Below, piece by piece: positions 32,230 to 42,971 of a DNA stretch of 64,000 bases. Source of the DNA: Nemertoderma westbladi (lineage: Eukaryota > Xenacoelomorpha > Nemertodermatida > Nemertodermatidae); contig JAUCBJ010006760.1 in NCBI GenBank assembly GCA_032718475.1, positions 59,505 to 123,504 on the forward strand, written 5' to 3'. A model generated the notes under the pieces. It did no database searches. It saw only the letters and a program-made list of their open reading frames with translations, and was not told where the DNA came from. Made by a program: the position numbers and the translations under genes. Position 1 is the stretch's first letter. Each line of letters begins with the position of its first letter.

Positions 32230-33856
32230 GAATTTTTGTTTTAGGTAATTGGGACATTTACCATTATACACTTTATGCACATGGTTAAGTCGTAGCTGCT
32301 TAACTCTACTATCTAAGTTAAGTAGTCCAGATTCAGAAAAGTCATCTAGAGTTAGGTGGTGCCTAGGTTTGTACTCTTTATTAATAAATCGTACTACTTT
32401 ATTCTGAGCTACCCGGTACTTGTAATTGGGTCCTACTAAATACTACAAAAAGCACAAAACAAGCACAAAAAAGTCAAGAAAAGCACAAAAAAGCACAAAA
32501 AAATGTAAAAAAAAAAGCACAAAAAAGTAAAAAAAAAGCACAAAAAAGCAAACTGATAGCTGTTTATTAAGCTTGTAATAGAGAACAGATGATAGAAGCA
32601 ATATCATATAGTGCAGTAGTGTCTAGTCTACCGGAAGGATAATCACATGTCCAGTAGGCTATGCTTTCATGTCATATAGCTGCCAGTGAGTGAGTACCAG
32701 CACGAGCACTTACATAGGTACAGCCCTACCACGAGCACCCAAGTGCAATATCAGGCTATGTCAGAATGTAAATATGGTTCAATTCAAATATCAGGATAGA
32801 ACTTATAATACTGTAATAGACTTTGTTATTGTCACAATGTCACATTATGTCAACTTATCAGCGTTCTGGTTAATTACTTGTAACGATGTAGCGATGTGGG
32901 AGATGTAGCGACGCAGCATAGGCGCTTGTAAACTGGATATGTCAGTGTTGACCGAAATCGCGATTATTCTGTTATTGGAATGCCTTTATTCACCGATAAA
33001 TCGACATACTGTACAATTATCACATCACGGTCTGCCCGAACATCTCGAGTGGGTGATCGATAACGTCTGAGGACAAGTATGATGATATTAGTCATAGTCA
33101 TACTTGCAAGAATCTCGCTTAGGTCGGAACTGCCTTGGTTACGATACGATATCTGCGTCTGTTGGAACCACAGTTCCTGCCTGGGTTTAACCACTGCTGT
33201 TGTAACACTACTGTATACTTTGAAATTTCTATAACTGCCAGATTGTTTGCAATGTTGTTTAGGAGTTCATGCGTACTTATCTTATATGTCAATATTCTAT
33301 TTTATTTTACCTTAATTAACGACCCCCATGAGTGCCTTAGATCCTGGGTGTTCTTTCCCACGATCGTAATTTACTGTAGTTTTATTAAGCTATTAATCTA
33401 TACTGTATGTGTTTTATTATGTTTTTTTTATAGTGATTTTAATTACAGTACAAATACACTTTGCAGTATTGTGGCCTTTACATACTGTAGGTCAGAACAT
33501 TGCAAATTAATCAATCATAGGCGTATGGGTTATCTTTGTATGTGGGGGGTGTCTGTAACAATATCTCTCATATTTTCGCCCCCCCCCCCCCCCCCCATGT
33601 CTCTTGATGTGAGAATGTTTTTTTGTGCTTTTTTTTACTTTTTTGTGCTTTTTTTTACTTTTTTTTGTGCTTTTTTGTGCTTTTCTTGACTTTTTTGAGC
33701 TTGTTTTGTGCTTGTTGTAGTATTTAGTAGGACCCCTTGTAATTTACATTTAAGCTGTTTGGTTAAGCCTTCATACCAAGAAGAGCAGGCATAGTCCATG
33801 TGACACTGTATTAAAGAAGAGCAAAGTAACTTGCGGGACAAGTTACGAAAATGCAT
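32230..33856 (-). pseudogene. CR1/L2-type RT relic split by a TIR element
   Basis: Two minus-strand pieces, 33745-33856 (RKLLCSSLIQCHMDYACSSW, EGLTKQLK) and 32230-32427 (VVRFINKEYKPRHHLTL then SRVKQLRLNHVHKVY). They match consecutive parts of the C-terminal region of the intact LINE at 7127-10603. The break falls exactly at the ends of the insertion 32428-33735. Both pieces are diverged from the intact copy, so this is an older, 5'-truncated family member. Confidence 0.8.
32428..33735. mobile_element. 1.3-kb TIR element with 9-bp target duplication
   Basis: The ends GGGTCCTACTAAATACTACA and its reverse complement continue as inverted repeats of about 120 bp made of AAGCACAAAA units. CTTGTAATT occurs directly before (32419-32427) and directly after (33736-33744), which is a clean 9-bp target duplication. 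The insertion interrupts a CR1-type relic. The interior has no transposase-like ORF and includes a run of C near 33581-33596. A 9-bp duplication and G-starting long TIRs fit a non-autonomous MULE or Merlin element. A Merlin transposase relic lies only 400 bp away, but linkage is not proof. Confidence 0.8.
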
Positions 33857-34731
33857 TGAAATGATACCCCTAGGCGAGGAGCTAGGCCTGCCTACAGATC
33901 AAACGTGGTCTCAGTCTGAAGTCTAGGGCAGTAGGGTAAACCGGCAGACTGGGGTCGTACTGTCGTATGGCCATGCAGCCATGTGCAATGTGGGTTGTAC
34001 TGCAGTACTGTTGTATGGCATGGCCACCCTTGACTCTTGACATAACAGCATAAAGCTGTAAAGTACTTTAACTTTACTTTACAGCTTTATTTTAATGTCT
34101 GTCAGTTTTTATTACTTCTAAATGAAGCCGAATAATTTTCCAATAAAATGACTGAATGACATATAAACCAGGCCATATCCAGATATCTTCAACTGATTCC
34201 ATTATTTTACAGTGACATTATACAGTTCTGCAGTTCTGCCTGTCTGCAGTTATAGTAAAGTTTCAGTTCATAAAAAAGTGGAACTTTTAGGTTTTGTGAA
34301 TTTTGAGTAGGCCTAACACCAAACACACACTACAGCACTAACCTAACAGGTGCCTTCAGGAACAAGTTAATGCTTGCACTGCACATATTGTAATGATGTT
34401 GAATAGGGCCTAGCCTAGTCTGATCACTGATGGTACAGTAGGGTAAAATAGCTCGATCGGGCTACACCTAATATCTAGCAAAGTATCCCGATCGGGCTAT
34501 ATGTGTAGCCTGATCAGGCTATTATCACATTTTCCAATTTGCGAGCTAAACTAAATAAAAGCGCAACAATTGGCGCCATCATCTGATCATGGCGGTATGC
34601 TTTCGAATACAGTCATATGAATTTGCTTTTCCTATTAGCTATTACCTGATTACAGTAGTAAATACTGAAATAATTAAGCCTATCCAGCTATCTCTGTATC
34701 TAACGAACTTTATCAGTTTATCCTATTTACT
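33857..34731. other. Intergenic region upstream of SNX17
   Basis: No ORF. It holds a strong hairpin at 34050-34090 (16-bp perfect stem ATAAAGCTGTAAAGTA, 9-base loop) and a small cluster of CGATCGGGCTA words at 34453-34525. No TATA box was evident close to the SNX17 start. Confidence 0.5.
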
Positions 34732-36066
34732 ATGATGCACTTTATAGTACCATCGACATCGCAGGTCACTGACCTTTCTTCTCCCAGATCTCATTCCGTG
34801 GCAGTCTACAATATATATCTTAATCAGACTCACCATTGTTCCCTACGCTACAGTCACTTGCTTGAACTGCATCAAGAACTACTAAACGCATTTGGTACTC
34901 CCGCCCAATTCAACTTCCCCTCTAAAAAACTACTTCCCCTCTCGCCGCTTCAGTTAGAAAAACGCCGAGGAGAATTGGAGAAATATTTGCAAATATTGAG
35001 TCAGTCGCCATTCGCCAATTGCGACCTAGTTAAATCGTTTTTATTGCTCGCTCAACGGCGAACTTTTGGTTTTATTCCAGAACCAGCGAAACTCAATATT
35101 TTATTGTTAAACAACCACGAGCTATCTGTGAGTATCAGTAACTGTGACTCGACCGACGTTATTGTTACCAGTGTAACCCGCCATCTCGGTTTACCTTCGA
35201 GGTTATCCAACTATTTCGGGTTGTTTTTGGCTCGCTCTACCAGCCATAGCGATATCGGCGTGATAGAACGCCAACTCTGGGATTATGAATCGCCTTACAT
35301 AACCCTAAGCCAAAGAAGCAGTGCTGAAAACCATTTAAAGGTTGTTCTCCGTAAGAAAGTCTGGAGCGCAGAATACGACGATGCTTTAATCACTGACCCA
35401 GTCGGATTAAATCTCGTTTACATGCAGGCCTGTTGTGAGTTTAACGAAGGGTTTATTAAATGCGGTAGGGAGACTTACAGACTTCTTATCGAATACCAAA
35501 AACGGAACGCCAAAAAGGATTTCCTGAGGATGTGTCGGCCGTTGAAGGGTTATAATCACGTTCATTTTAAACCCTGTGGTGTTAGTTACCCGGATGGTTC
35601 GAGTAGCAAACAGATCGCGATTTCCGCCGGTGATTACTCGCTGTATTTTCGAACGGATTCCTCGGAAACCATCTATAAAGTAACTCGAATGAAGTGTTGG
35701 ACACTCAGTTCGTCTGTCGACGAGTCGGACTGCACTCCGCGCGTAGAGTTAGCGGTGCAGTACTTACAGGCTAAGGACTCCCTGGTGTGGATGACTCTAG
35801 ACAGCGAGCAATCCTTCTTTATTGCGTCCTGTCTGGAAGGGATGGTAGAGGAATTACTAAACCACGTTGGAGGTAAACCAGTCCTTCCTCCTCCTCCTTC
35901 AGAAGCCCCAACTAATCGCCACTTGTTTAAACTCCTCAACGCTCACCAACCGCCGGCACTCGGAGTTAAACCGAATGGCGATAAACTCGCCACTTCCTAT
36001 CGGAAAGATAACGACGTCATAGAGAACGGATTGTTCGAGACAGGGATAGGTGATGAAGATCTCTAG
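34732..36066 (+). CDS. SNX17: Sorting nexin 17 (SNX17) orthologue, intronless
   Basis: 444 codons in one exon. ATG occurs twice in a row (34732 and 34735), and the second fits the family start MHF better. Residues about 1-110 form the PX domain that binds PI3P on early endosomes: R39 in RYS, K65/K66 in PSKKL and R78/R79 in EKRR followed by LEKYLQ match the lipid-binding positions. Residues about 113-395 form the FERM-like module that binds NPxY cargo tails (VVLRKKVW, VGLNLVYMQA, KVTRMKCW, VELAVQYLQAKDSLVW). The protein ends in GIGDEDL, the C-terminal tail known in SNX17 to recruit the Retriever complex for recycling of integrins and LRP1. Vertebrate SNX17 is about 470 residues, and here the linker before the tail is shorter. 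No poly-A tract or flanking repeats suggest a retrocopy. Confidence 0.93.
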   Translation: MMHFIVPSTSQVTDLSSPRSHSVAVYNIYLNQTHHCSLRYSHLLELHQELLNAFGTPAQFNFPSKKLLPLSPLQLEKRRGELEKYLQILSQSPFANCDLVKSFLLLAQRRTFGFIPEPAKLNILLLNNHELSVSISNCDSTDVIVTSVTRHLGLPSRLSNYFGLFLARSTSHSDIGVIERQLWDYESPYITLSQRSSAENHLKVVLRKKVWSAEYDDALITDPVGLNLVYMQACCEFNEGFIKCGRETYRLLIEYQKRNAKKDFLRMCRPLKGYNHVHFKPCGVSYPDGSSSKQIAISAGDYSLYFRTDSSETIYKVTRMKCWTLSSSVDESDCTPRVELAVQYLQAKDSLVWMTLDSEQSFFIASCLEGMVEELLNHVGGKPVLPPPPSEAPTNRHLFKLLNAHQPPALGVKPNGDKLATSYRKDNDVIENGLFETGIGDEDL

Positions 36067-38807
36067 CTTGTTATCTCCCTGTTTGCAGTGCCGCCTTATT
36101 CATGTTAAACTCTATTTATTATCCAACTTTACTATGTATTTCACTTTACCTTTTTTTACCTACTTGGATGTAGTTTATATTATTTTACCTTCACTTACCA
36201 GATACATATATTTTTTGTTCATAAATTTTTATATTCTGTACAATTACATATATATTAGCTTTATATTGTGGTTAATCACTGACACACAACGCACATTAGT
36301 AAATAGTGTTGAGTGAGTTAATTGATACTCAACTCACACAGTGGTACCGGTACCACCGGTAGTTACTTACTTTGTATCGCGTCGCTTATTATATATTCTG
36401 TTTGCATTCATAAACCGTAAAAGGTCTCTAAAAAGTGATATTCTTAAAAGGTTTTACCCAATTATATGAGAGATATGGCGTTAATTCGTTACTAAATGGC
36501 CTGAAATCTTGTTTTTTTTGCCCCAAACACTAACTCCCAAGTACGAATACTCTAACCGAAACCTTCCAACCCTTTTCTGTACTTCCCACCATCTTATGCC
36601 CGGTTCCCATTACAGCTTTTCTGGGACCCGAATGATGTTGATTAATTGTTTGATTCGACCCTTTTTTACTTACGTGAATTTGGGTATTTGGATATCGGGA
36701 AATTAAGCGAACCCGAACACGTGTCAGTTTATATTTGGGTTGCCATAAATCTCGCCCAATTAATGGCATCCCTGACTAGCGCAGGTTGTAGGTTAAGTTC
36801 TAGAACAGTGCCGTCTCTAATACCTCTAACTGCGCAGCTTCTCGCGTAGCTAATCCTAACTATATATACCCAATATGCTATATTTGTATTTGGAGTGATT
36901 TTTATATATTTTTTATGTATTATTTTATCAGTTGTATAATTTTACACGAACTGATAACTATTTTTTTATGGTTGGGGTTACATGCAGTTTTAATTCTGGT
37001 GCGACTTGATTAGTTGCCCTAACCAAAGTAATAAACCGATAAGACAAGCAAATATAGGCCAAACTTTATTTGGGACCAGTCGGCCACGACTTTAAATGTA
37101 AAATATTCGAGTAATAGTTAAATAGCTAAACTGGATAGACCTAATAATATACACAGTGAAGTGATTGACAGGTATTGAATTTTAATCGCCTTGTAAACAA
37201 ATCGCTGCCTCAATGTTTATTAAAGCCAAATCATTTTCATCATCTATATTAATATTTATTGTGATATTTATATTTTATTTAATCCCATTAGTGACGCACA
37301 ATATTAAAAATAATATTTATCACGTTTTCAGTTAAAATGTTTCTGTTTTCTTTCTTGTTAAAATATTTTTGTTTTCTTTCCTGTTTATGTGATAACTAAA
37401 CTATATTATGCGAAATATCGGTAGTCGTACTCAGGTAATGTATGTAATATTGGTGCGTATGGTTATACCTGTCAGACATTGTTAATATAATATGATTTGA
37501 TTTATATCCAACATTATTTAAGAATAATAATTCGACTTGTAAACCATTTTATTAATTTGTATATTTTTCTCCTGTGAGTACCTTCATACCGTAAATCACT
37601 AAACAGTTATTTAATATTATTGCTAAAATATAGACCTACTAAACTACACAGTATATATATGTGTCATTATTTTGGTACTTACTAAAACATTTCTTTGTGT
37701 TTATGTTATATAATATAATTTAACTTATTTAATTGCATCATGTTTTGATATTCGTAAGTGTAAAGGAGTTAAAAGTTTATCCCATATCCAATAAGTTTTT
37801 ATCTTTATAACATTTAGTTAGGCTATATATATTATTTATATATATTTTTCTTCTGAATTAATCTTGAATCTTCTTATGATATTTCCCCCAGACTCAAAAG
37901 TATTTCTAAGTAGGAGGCAATGACCTCGCCAAGTGTCTACTTGTTTCATATTTTATTTAAATTATATTTGCTACATATTTAACCGTTTTAAAACTATTAT
38001 TTATAAAAAAAAAATTAATCTTATATTGATACTTTTTAGCTCGAATATACCCCATAATAGGGAGAATTGGAAGTACTTTATTTTCCAAGGGAAAAAAGTA
38101 ACGCATATGATTGCATTAATTTTACATTTATTATAGGAAGGGATCTAGGGGAATACAGCTTGCCAACACATTGTTACTTGCATTAATTTTGCTTTTTTTC
38201 CCGGCGAAAAGAGTTAAATAAGAAACAAATAGGAAATAATTTTTGGTTGAATTTCTTAATTTTATTAGTGATTCTGATTACATGTCCAGTTACGTATTAA
38301 AAATAGACCAGAACAAAAAATAACTTAACATTGAGTTCATTGAGAGCATTGATTAACAGAGATTAACTGATGAGCTGAGATTAACATTGAGAGCATCATG
38401 AGTTTAATGTTGAACCGGTATAATATTATATTATTTCAAGTTACGAATATATTGTACGTTTATTAATATGGTGCGAGCCTCGAAGTGAATGAGCCTTAGC
38501 TAGCATACAGTTTTAGCCTACGTAACATCGGCACGGTTTGTCCGTCACCTCCAATGTCTGATCGCCAATATCTAAGCAACGGCTAACTCAAAATTGTTGG
38601 AATTTGGTGCGTCAGTAGAGTTTAGAAAGACAAGTATAGAAAGTTTTAAAAATTACAGAGTATTTACCGCACAGACGTGACGTAATGGCGATTAAATTTA
38701 CGGAGACGATGTCTATTTGTACCGTAATACTGTAATAACTGTAAGCTAGGGTTCACTGACCCACTATATCGCGGCCAATAGGGGCTTTATATCGTTGACT
38801 CGCCTGA
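36067..38807. other. Gene-free AT-rich stretch
   Basis: Very AT-rich with long T runs. The segment 36500-36850 has a more balanced composition, but its frames (up to 79 codons on either strand) show no family motif and start at non-ATG codons. No supported gene or RNA. Confidence 0.45.
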
Positions 38808-39263
38808 AGGCCCATAGCAAAGCGGCTATGGGCCTCAGTAGTCTACCCCTCAGCAACATATGGATGCACCGTTTTTACCTCACTGGAAAACATACCGCAA
38901 CTAGAACATGTACATCGCGTAAGAGCCTTCTATTACAAACTATGGTGCGGCATTAGTAAGTACTCATCCTCAACTGCCGTACTAAACGCAATCGATAACT
39001 GCGATGGTGCAGAAATAAATCTCGTGTCCCTAACTGGGTTCCGCCGCAGAGCCGCAGCCCAGCTAATCGCCAATGGCTGCCATCATCGATTGTGTAAGAA
39101 GCCCAGCTGCTGGAGGCCCATGGATAACTGTGTTTGTTGGTTATGTAACAGTAACGCTACCTCGGCCGCACATTATTCACAATGCCTTGGAATTCCGACC
39201 AACTTATCAGTATTAAGGTGCGCCCTGTACCTCATGAGTATAGAACCCCCGACCGACACCTGA
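38808..39263 (+). pseudogene. Possible LINE C-terminal tail with Cys/His motif
   Basis: An open frame of about 150 codons without a proper ATG start at its beginning, ending TGA at 39263. It contains HVHRVRAFYYKLWCGISKY and, near its end, CVCWLCNSNATSAAHYSQC, a C-x2-C...H-x3-C arrangement like the zinc motif at the end of many LINE RT proteins. There is no RT upstream. Probably a truncated retroelement fragment. An unrecognised exon is the alternative. Confidence 0.35.
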
Positions 39264-39515
39264 GCGATTAACCTATAACCTCGCCTCCTCGAACTCGTTT
39301 AACTGCATTTTTAATTATTAGTAGATATACATTTTATAATTAATTAATTATTTTAGCTATTTTATAAATTATTAATTCCATATGTTGGATTAAAGAATAT
39401 AATTATTAATATCGTTGACTCCTCCTGTCGGTGACATATTTTTCACTTTTTTACATAATAAACGCACTCCGTAATTAAAGCCAATCCGATAAAAAAATAA
39501 ATCTACTTTATTAAA

Positions 39516-40619
39516 CTAATAATGAATATATACTAATAGATTGCAGTTCGTTTGTGAGATAAAAAATCCTTTCCCAATCCAAACGATTCCACCATAACCA
39601 TCTACATCTATCCGCCCCAAAGGTTTAACATTCAATCTTCCGTAATCTATAGGGTAGATACCTATATAATCTTTATCGTTTTCTACTGAAGGGAGAAACA
39701 AATAACGATTTAGTAATTCAAACGAGCCAATGGGCATTGCTCTTCCGCAATCGAGGGTGATTGTGTAACTATCTAGCTTCCCTGATTGGTTGTCGATGTC
39801 ATCTTGGTTATCGTTCACGCGAAAACCATGCACAGTAAACAGTCTCTTTTTAGAAGTAAGCCAACGTTTTTTTGTTTTGTAGAATCCAAATCCAGAACCC
39901 AAACACCCGACTATACTTCCTGCGTGATCTAAAGTTCGTTCGTTTATAATTACAAAATTAATTGTGTCGATAATAAAGACATTATTGTTACTGGTAGCAA
40001 CGCACCCTATGTCGTCACACACGCTGATCCCAACTATAGAACCCAATGGATTACCCGAAATAGTTTCCTTATAAATACATAAATGTTTCACAACAAATCC
40101 TTCGATATTTTTTCGATTAATTCCATAAATACAGCATTCAGTCGCCGCTATCCAATAATCATTACAACCAATAAGGAATTTAATATGTTTCCCAGGAGAC
40201 TCGCATGTGATTGGCTGAATCAATTCTACTTGCCCCCCATCTTTGCACAGCGAATCAGTTTGTTTATCCAACTTATAGAATATAATTCGGTTACTTTCAG
40301 AGTCAACAATAGCGAGTCTATTCGAATCTTCTTCATCTCCACCAATAGGCCCAACTCTAACGATTCCTAAATCTTGGCATTTTATACGACAACTTTCAAT
40401 GAGTCGAGGATTCTCTATTATCACTTCTTCATATAAATGTAAGTAAATTTTCTCACTTTCTATTACTTTCAGTTTTCCCATATCTTCATATTTATCTTCA
40501 ATTTCCTCGCTCTCAACTCCTAAAACGTCACTAATTTCACTCAATCTAGGAATTGTAGGGATTTTTATTTTTTCAGGAACATTAGTATCTTCTTCAATAA
40601 ACACGTCCATTTTTTGCAT
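39516..40619 (-). CDS. Unrecognised 367-aa ORF, possible beta-propeller
   Basis: Intact single-exon ORF with an ATG at 40617-40619 (a second Met at codon 4). I do not recognise the family. After an acidic N-terminus (residues 1-70), the rest alternates hydrophobic strands with turns in a repeated manner: RLAIVDSESNRIIFYKLD, YWIAATECCIYGINRKN, IGCVATSNNNVFIIDTIN and RYLFLPSVENDKDYIGIYPID. This is the texture of a WD40-like or NHL-like beta-propeller. No signal peptide or membrane helix. No neighbouring gene hints at its role. Codon use is AT-rich like the surroundings, so it does not look like a recent transfer. Confidence 0.6.
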   Translation of the reverse strand: MQKMDVFIEEDTNVPEKIKIPTIPRLSEISDVLGVESEEIEDKYEDMGKLKVIESEKIYLHLYEEVIIENPRLIESCRIKCQDLGIVRVGPIGGDEEDSNRLAIVDSESNRIIFYKLDKQTDSLCKDGGQVELIQPITCESPGKHIKFLIGCNDYWIAATECCIYGINRKNIEGFVVKHLCIYKETISGNPLGSIVGISVCDDIGCVATSNNNVFIIDTINFVIINERTLDHAGSIVGCLGSGFGFYKTKKRWLTSKKRLFTVHGFRVNDNQDDIDNQSGKLDSYTITLDCGRAMPIGSFELLNRYLFLPSVENDKDYIGIYPIDYGRLNVKPLGRIDVDGYGGIVWIGKGFFISQTNCNLLVYIHY

Positions 40620-41016
40620 CCCTAGACATTGTATAATAGGCGCCTATCGTTGTTATTCGTTATCTTACCATACAGATTTAAATGAAAGTACTGTAGACCT
40701 TATTAATCTTCGTCGCATAAAGAAGGTTCGCTGTTTTCCATTAAATAAAAAGCTTTACTGTACGGGTACTTGTTTAACCATATAACAATTTTACAGCTTG
40801 TTCTGCGTGGTTTGAACGTGAACGAACCAATTGAGTGAGTGCAAATAATTATACGATGATCAGTTACGAGATAAAGTCATTTGCTACAAGAAGAGCTACT
40901 GTATTTCTTATTTAATCCGAATATTAATATTAAAATATCCATAAAGCACATTACACTATATTTACAAATTAAAACTATACTAAAAAAGACAATAAAAAGA
41001 GAGGGTACAAGTTAAT

Positions 41017-42715
41017 TTAAATTCGGCATCTCAGGTAATTATCGTATACCTGAGACACGTTAAAACATATACAGCTAATATTAATTAAAATATAATTTTG
41101 CGAGTTGGCTACACGATTAAATAAACTAAATAGTGAAAAGCGTCGGATATGTACAATTGATTTAAGGCCAAGGGAGACCAGCATACCACTAGCACTGTCA
41201 TCGCGTTTAAAACCAAATAAACGTCGCACTGTGTTGTTATACGCTACATTTAATCGATTAAGAGTTGACACACAAAAATAGCTGTCAGCCCAAAGAGCAT
41301 TACCATAAACATTAGAGCAATAAGAAATAAACAATTGTAGCTTCACATGGGGAGAGCAGTTACTGAAGGTCCTAATAAGCAAATTAGCACGTGCGTAAAA
41401 AGATCTAGTTTGGTTCCTAATATCAGTATCATCCGAGAAATCAGATGTGATATAGTGACCGAGATATTTATATTTAGGAACACATTCAAGCACAACACTG
41501 TCCAATACGATCATTGTATTAGAAATTGTTAAACGGTGAGAACTGTGTAAAAATATACATTTAGATTTCTTAGCATTAAATGTAATGGAGTTGCAATACG
41601 CATAATCAGAACAAATGTCAACAAGTGATTGTAAGGCACTAGGCGACGTAGATACAAGACATACGTATATCATCCGCATAAAAATAATGATTGACAGCTA
41701 CATTATCCAAGTCGTGCGCCCAGCCCACAGCTAGATAATTGTACACTTAAGGGGGGGGGGGGGTACACCATTTTGGTCCAAAATATGTCGAAATTTTTTT
41801 ATGGTCTATTATAATGAACCATTGAATGGTGTTTCCAAATCTGAAAACCGCTATTTAATAGCTCTTTTAGTTTTCAAGTTATCTAAATTTCCATTTAGGG
41901 AATCCTATTGAAATTACTATTATTATGTATAATGAAAGGTCGATTATCTCCAAATATTTTTTTTATGAAATTGTCAACTTCAAAACCCTACTACTTCTAC
42001 AATTTTTGAGTAATTAGTCTGAAACTTACTGTGGGTGTCTAGATAGCCACCCTGCATAAAAGAATCAGACAACTTTTCGAAATTTTTTGTTAATAAAATT
42101 TAGTACTATTTATAAAAAACCTAAAAATTTGCATAAATTTGCAGCGCCACCTAGCGGTGCAGAATTATTTTAACAAAATTTCGCCTGATAGTTATGTTGC
42201 CCCATCTTTGATCTATCATATAAAAAAACTTTCATGTGATTAGGTTAAAAACTGTAAAAGCCTTAGGGGTTTAAACGCAACCAAGTTTTTTTTGTTGTTA
42301 ACTAGTATTAACTAATATGAAATAGCGAAAAAAAAAAAATTTCTGACCTGTCATGTAGAATAGCATATTAGGCACCTATATGCCAAATTTTAGCCAAAAC
42401 CAAACAATTTTGAAACGCTGAGAGTGATAAATCGAAGAGTTGTCCGAAAATGGTGTACCCCCCCTTAATTTATCATTATACAGTATAGATTGAAGAAGTA
42501 AGGTGCCAATATGCTTCCCTGTCTAGTTCCGTTGGAGCAGCCAAAGGGATTAGACATATAACCACCCCATAATATAACCATTGACTGATTAGTATACCAA
42601 AAATGGATCACACGTAAAATATAGTTTGGTACCCCTCTAAGTAAAAGTTTACTAAATAGTTTGGTATGATTGATCTTATCGAAAGCCTTTGAAGCGTCCA
42701 AGAAACAAATATATA
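41017..42715 (-). pseudogene. LINE reverse transcriptase relic, interrupted and frameshifted
   Basis: Two minus-strand pieces. 42469-42715 carries the RT palm (FLDASKAFDKINHTKLF, then NGTRQGSILAPYFFNLY). 41017-41746 carries HYFYADDIR (catalytic YADD) and, in a shifted frame, VSTSPSALQSLVDICSDYA, KYLGHYIT and a C-terminal region with NTVRRLFG. Between them sits a 714-bp TTAA-flanked insertion. A frameshift directly after the YADD box confirms it is dead. The clade is not resolved, but it differs from the CR1/L2-type copies in this window. Confidence 0.75.
41751..42464. mobile_element. TTAA-flanked TIR element
   Basis: Inserted in the RT relic and bounded by TTAA on both sides (41747-41750, 42465-42468). 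Ends are inverted: a G-run followed by GGTACACCATTTT at the left and AAAATGGTGTACC plus a C-run at the right. The interior has no ORF. TTAA target sites are used by piggyBac and Kolobok; G-rich ends point rather to a Kolobok-type non-autonomous element. Confidence 0.7.
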
Positions 42716-42830
42716 CGTAATATATATATGTAATATATATTGCGTATATATATATGTATTATGTATATATTATGTAATATATATTACTTATATATATATA
42801 CGTAATATATATATGTAGTGTACCATTATA
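42716..42830. repeat. TA-rich dyad repeat
   Basis: Interleaved ATATATATACGTAATATATATATG words forming low-complexity dyads. Simple repeat. Confidence 0.7.
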
Positions 42831-42971
42831 GTATTATACTACCTATCTACAAGTATAGGCCTAGTATAGATATTATACTGTATATTGTACAGTACAGTAG
42901 TATACAGTATACATTTGATATTAAAAAAGTTTAATATTTTCCGAATTATTATACATTGTTATGGTTTAATA

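Noticed and set aside
33581-33596. Run of C bases as a biological signal
   Set aside because: A homopolymer inside a non-autonomous element; length is also prone to sequencing error.
33135-33689. 184-codon frame inside the 1.3-kb TIR element
   Set aside because: GTG start, low-complexity Phe/Cys/Pro content from T and C runs, and overlap with the TIR.
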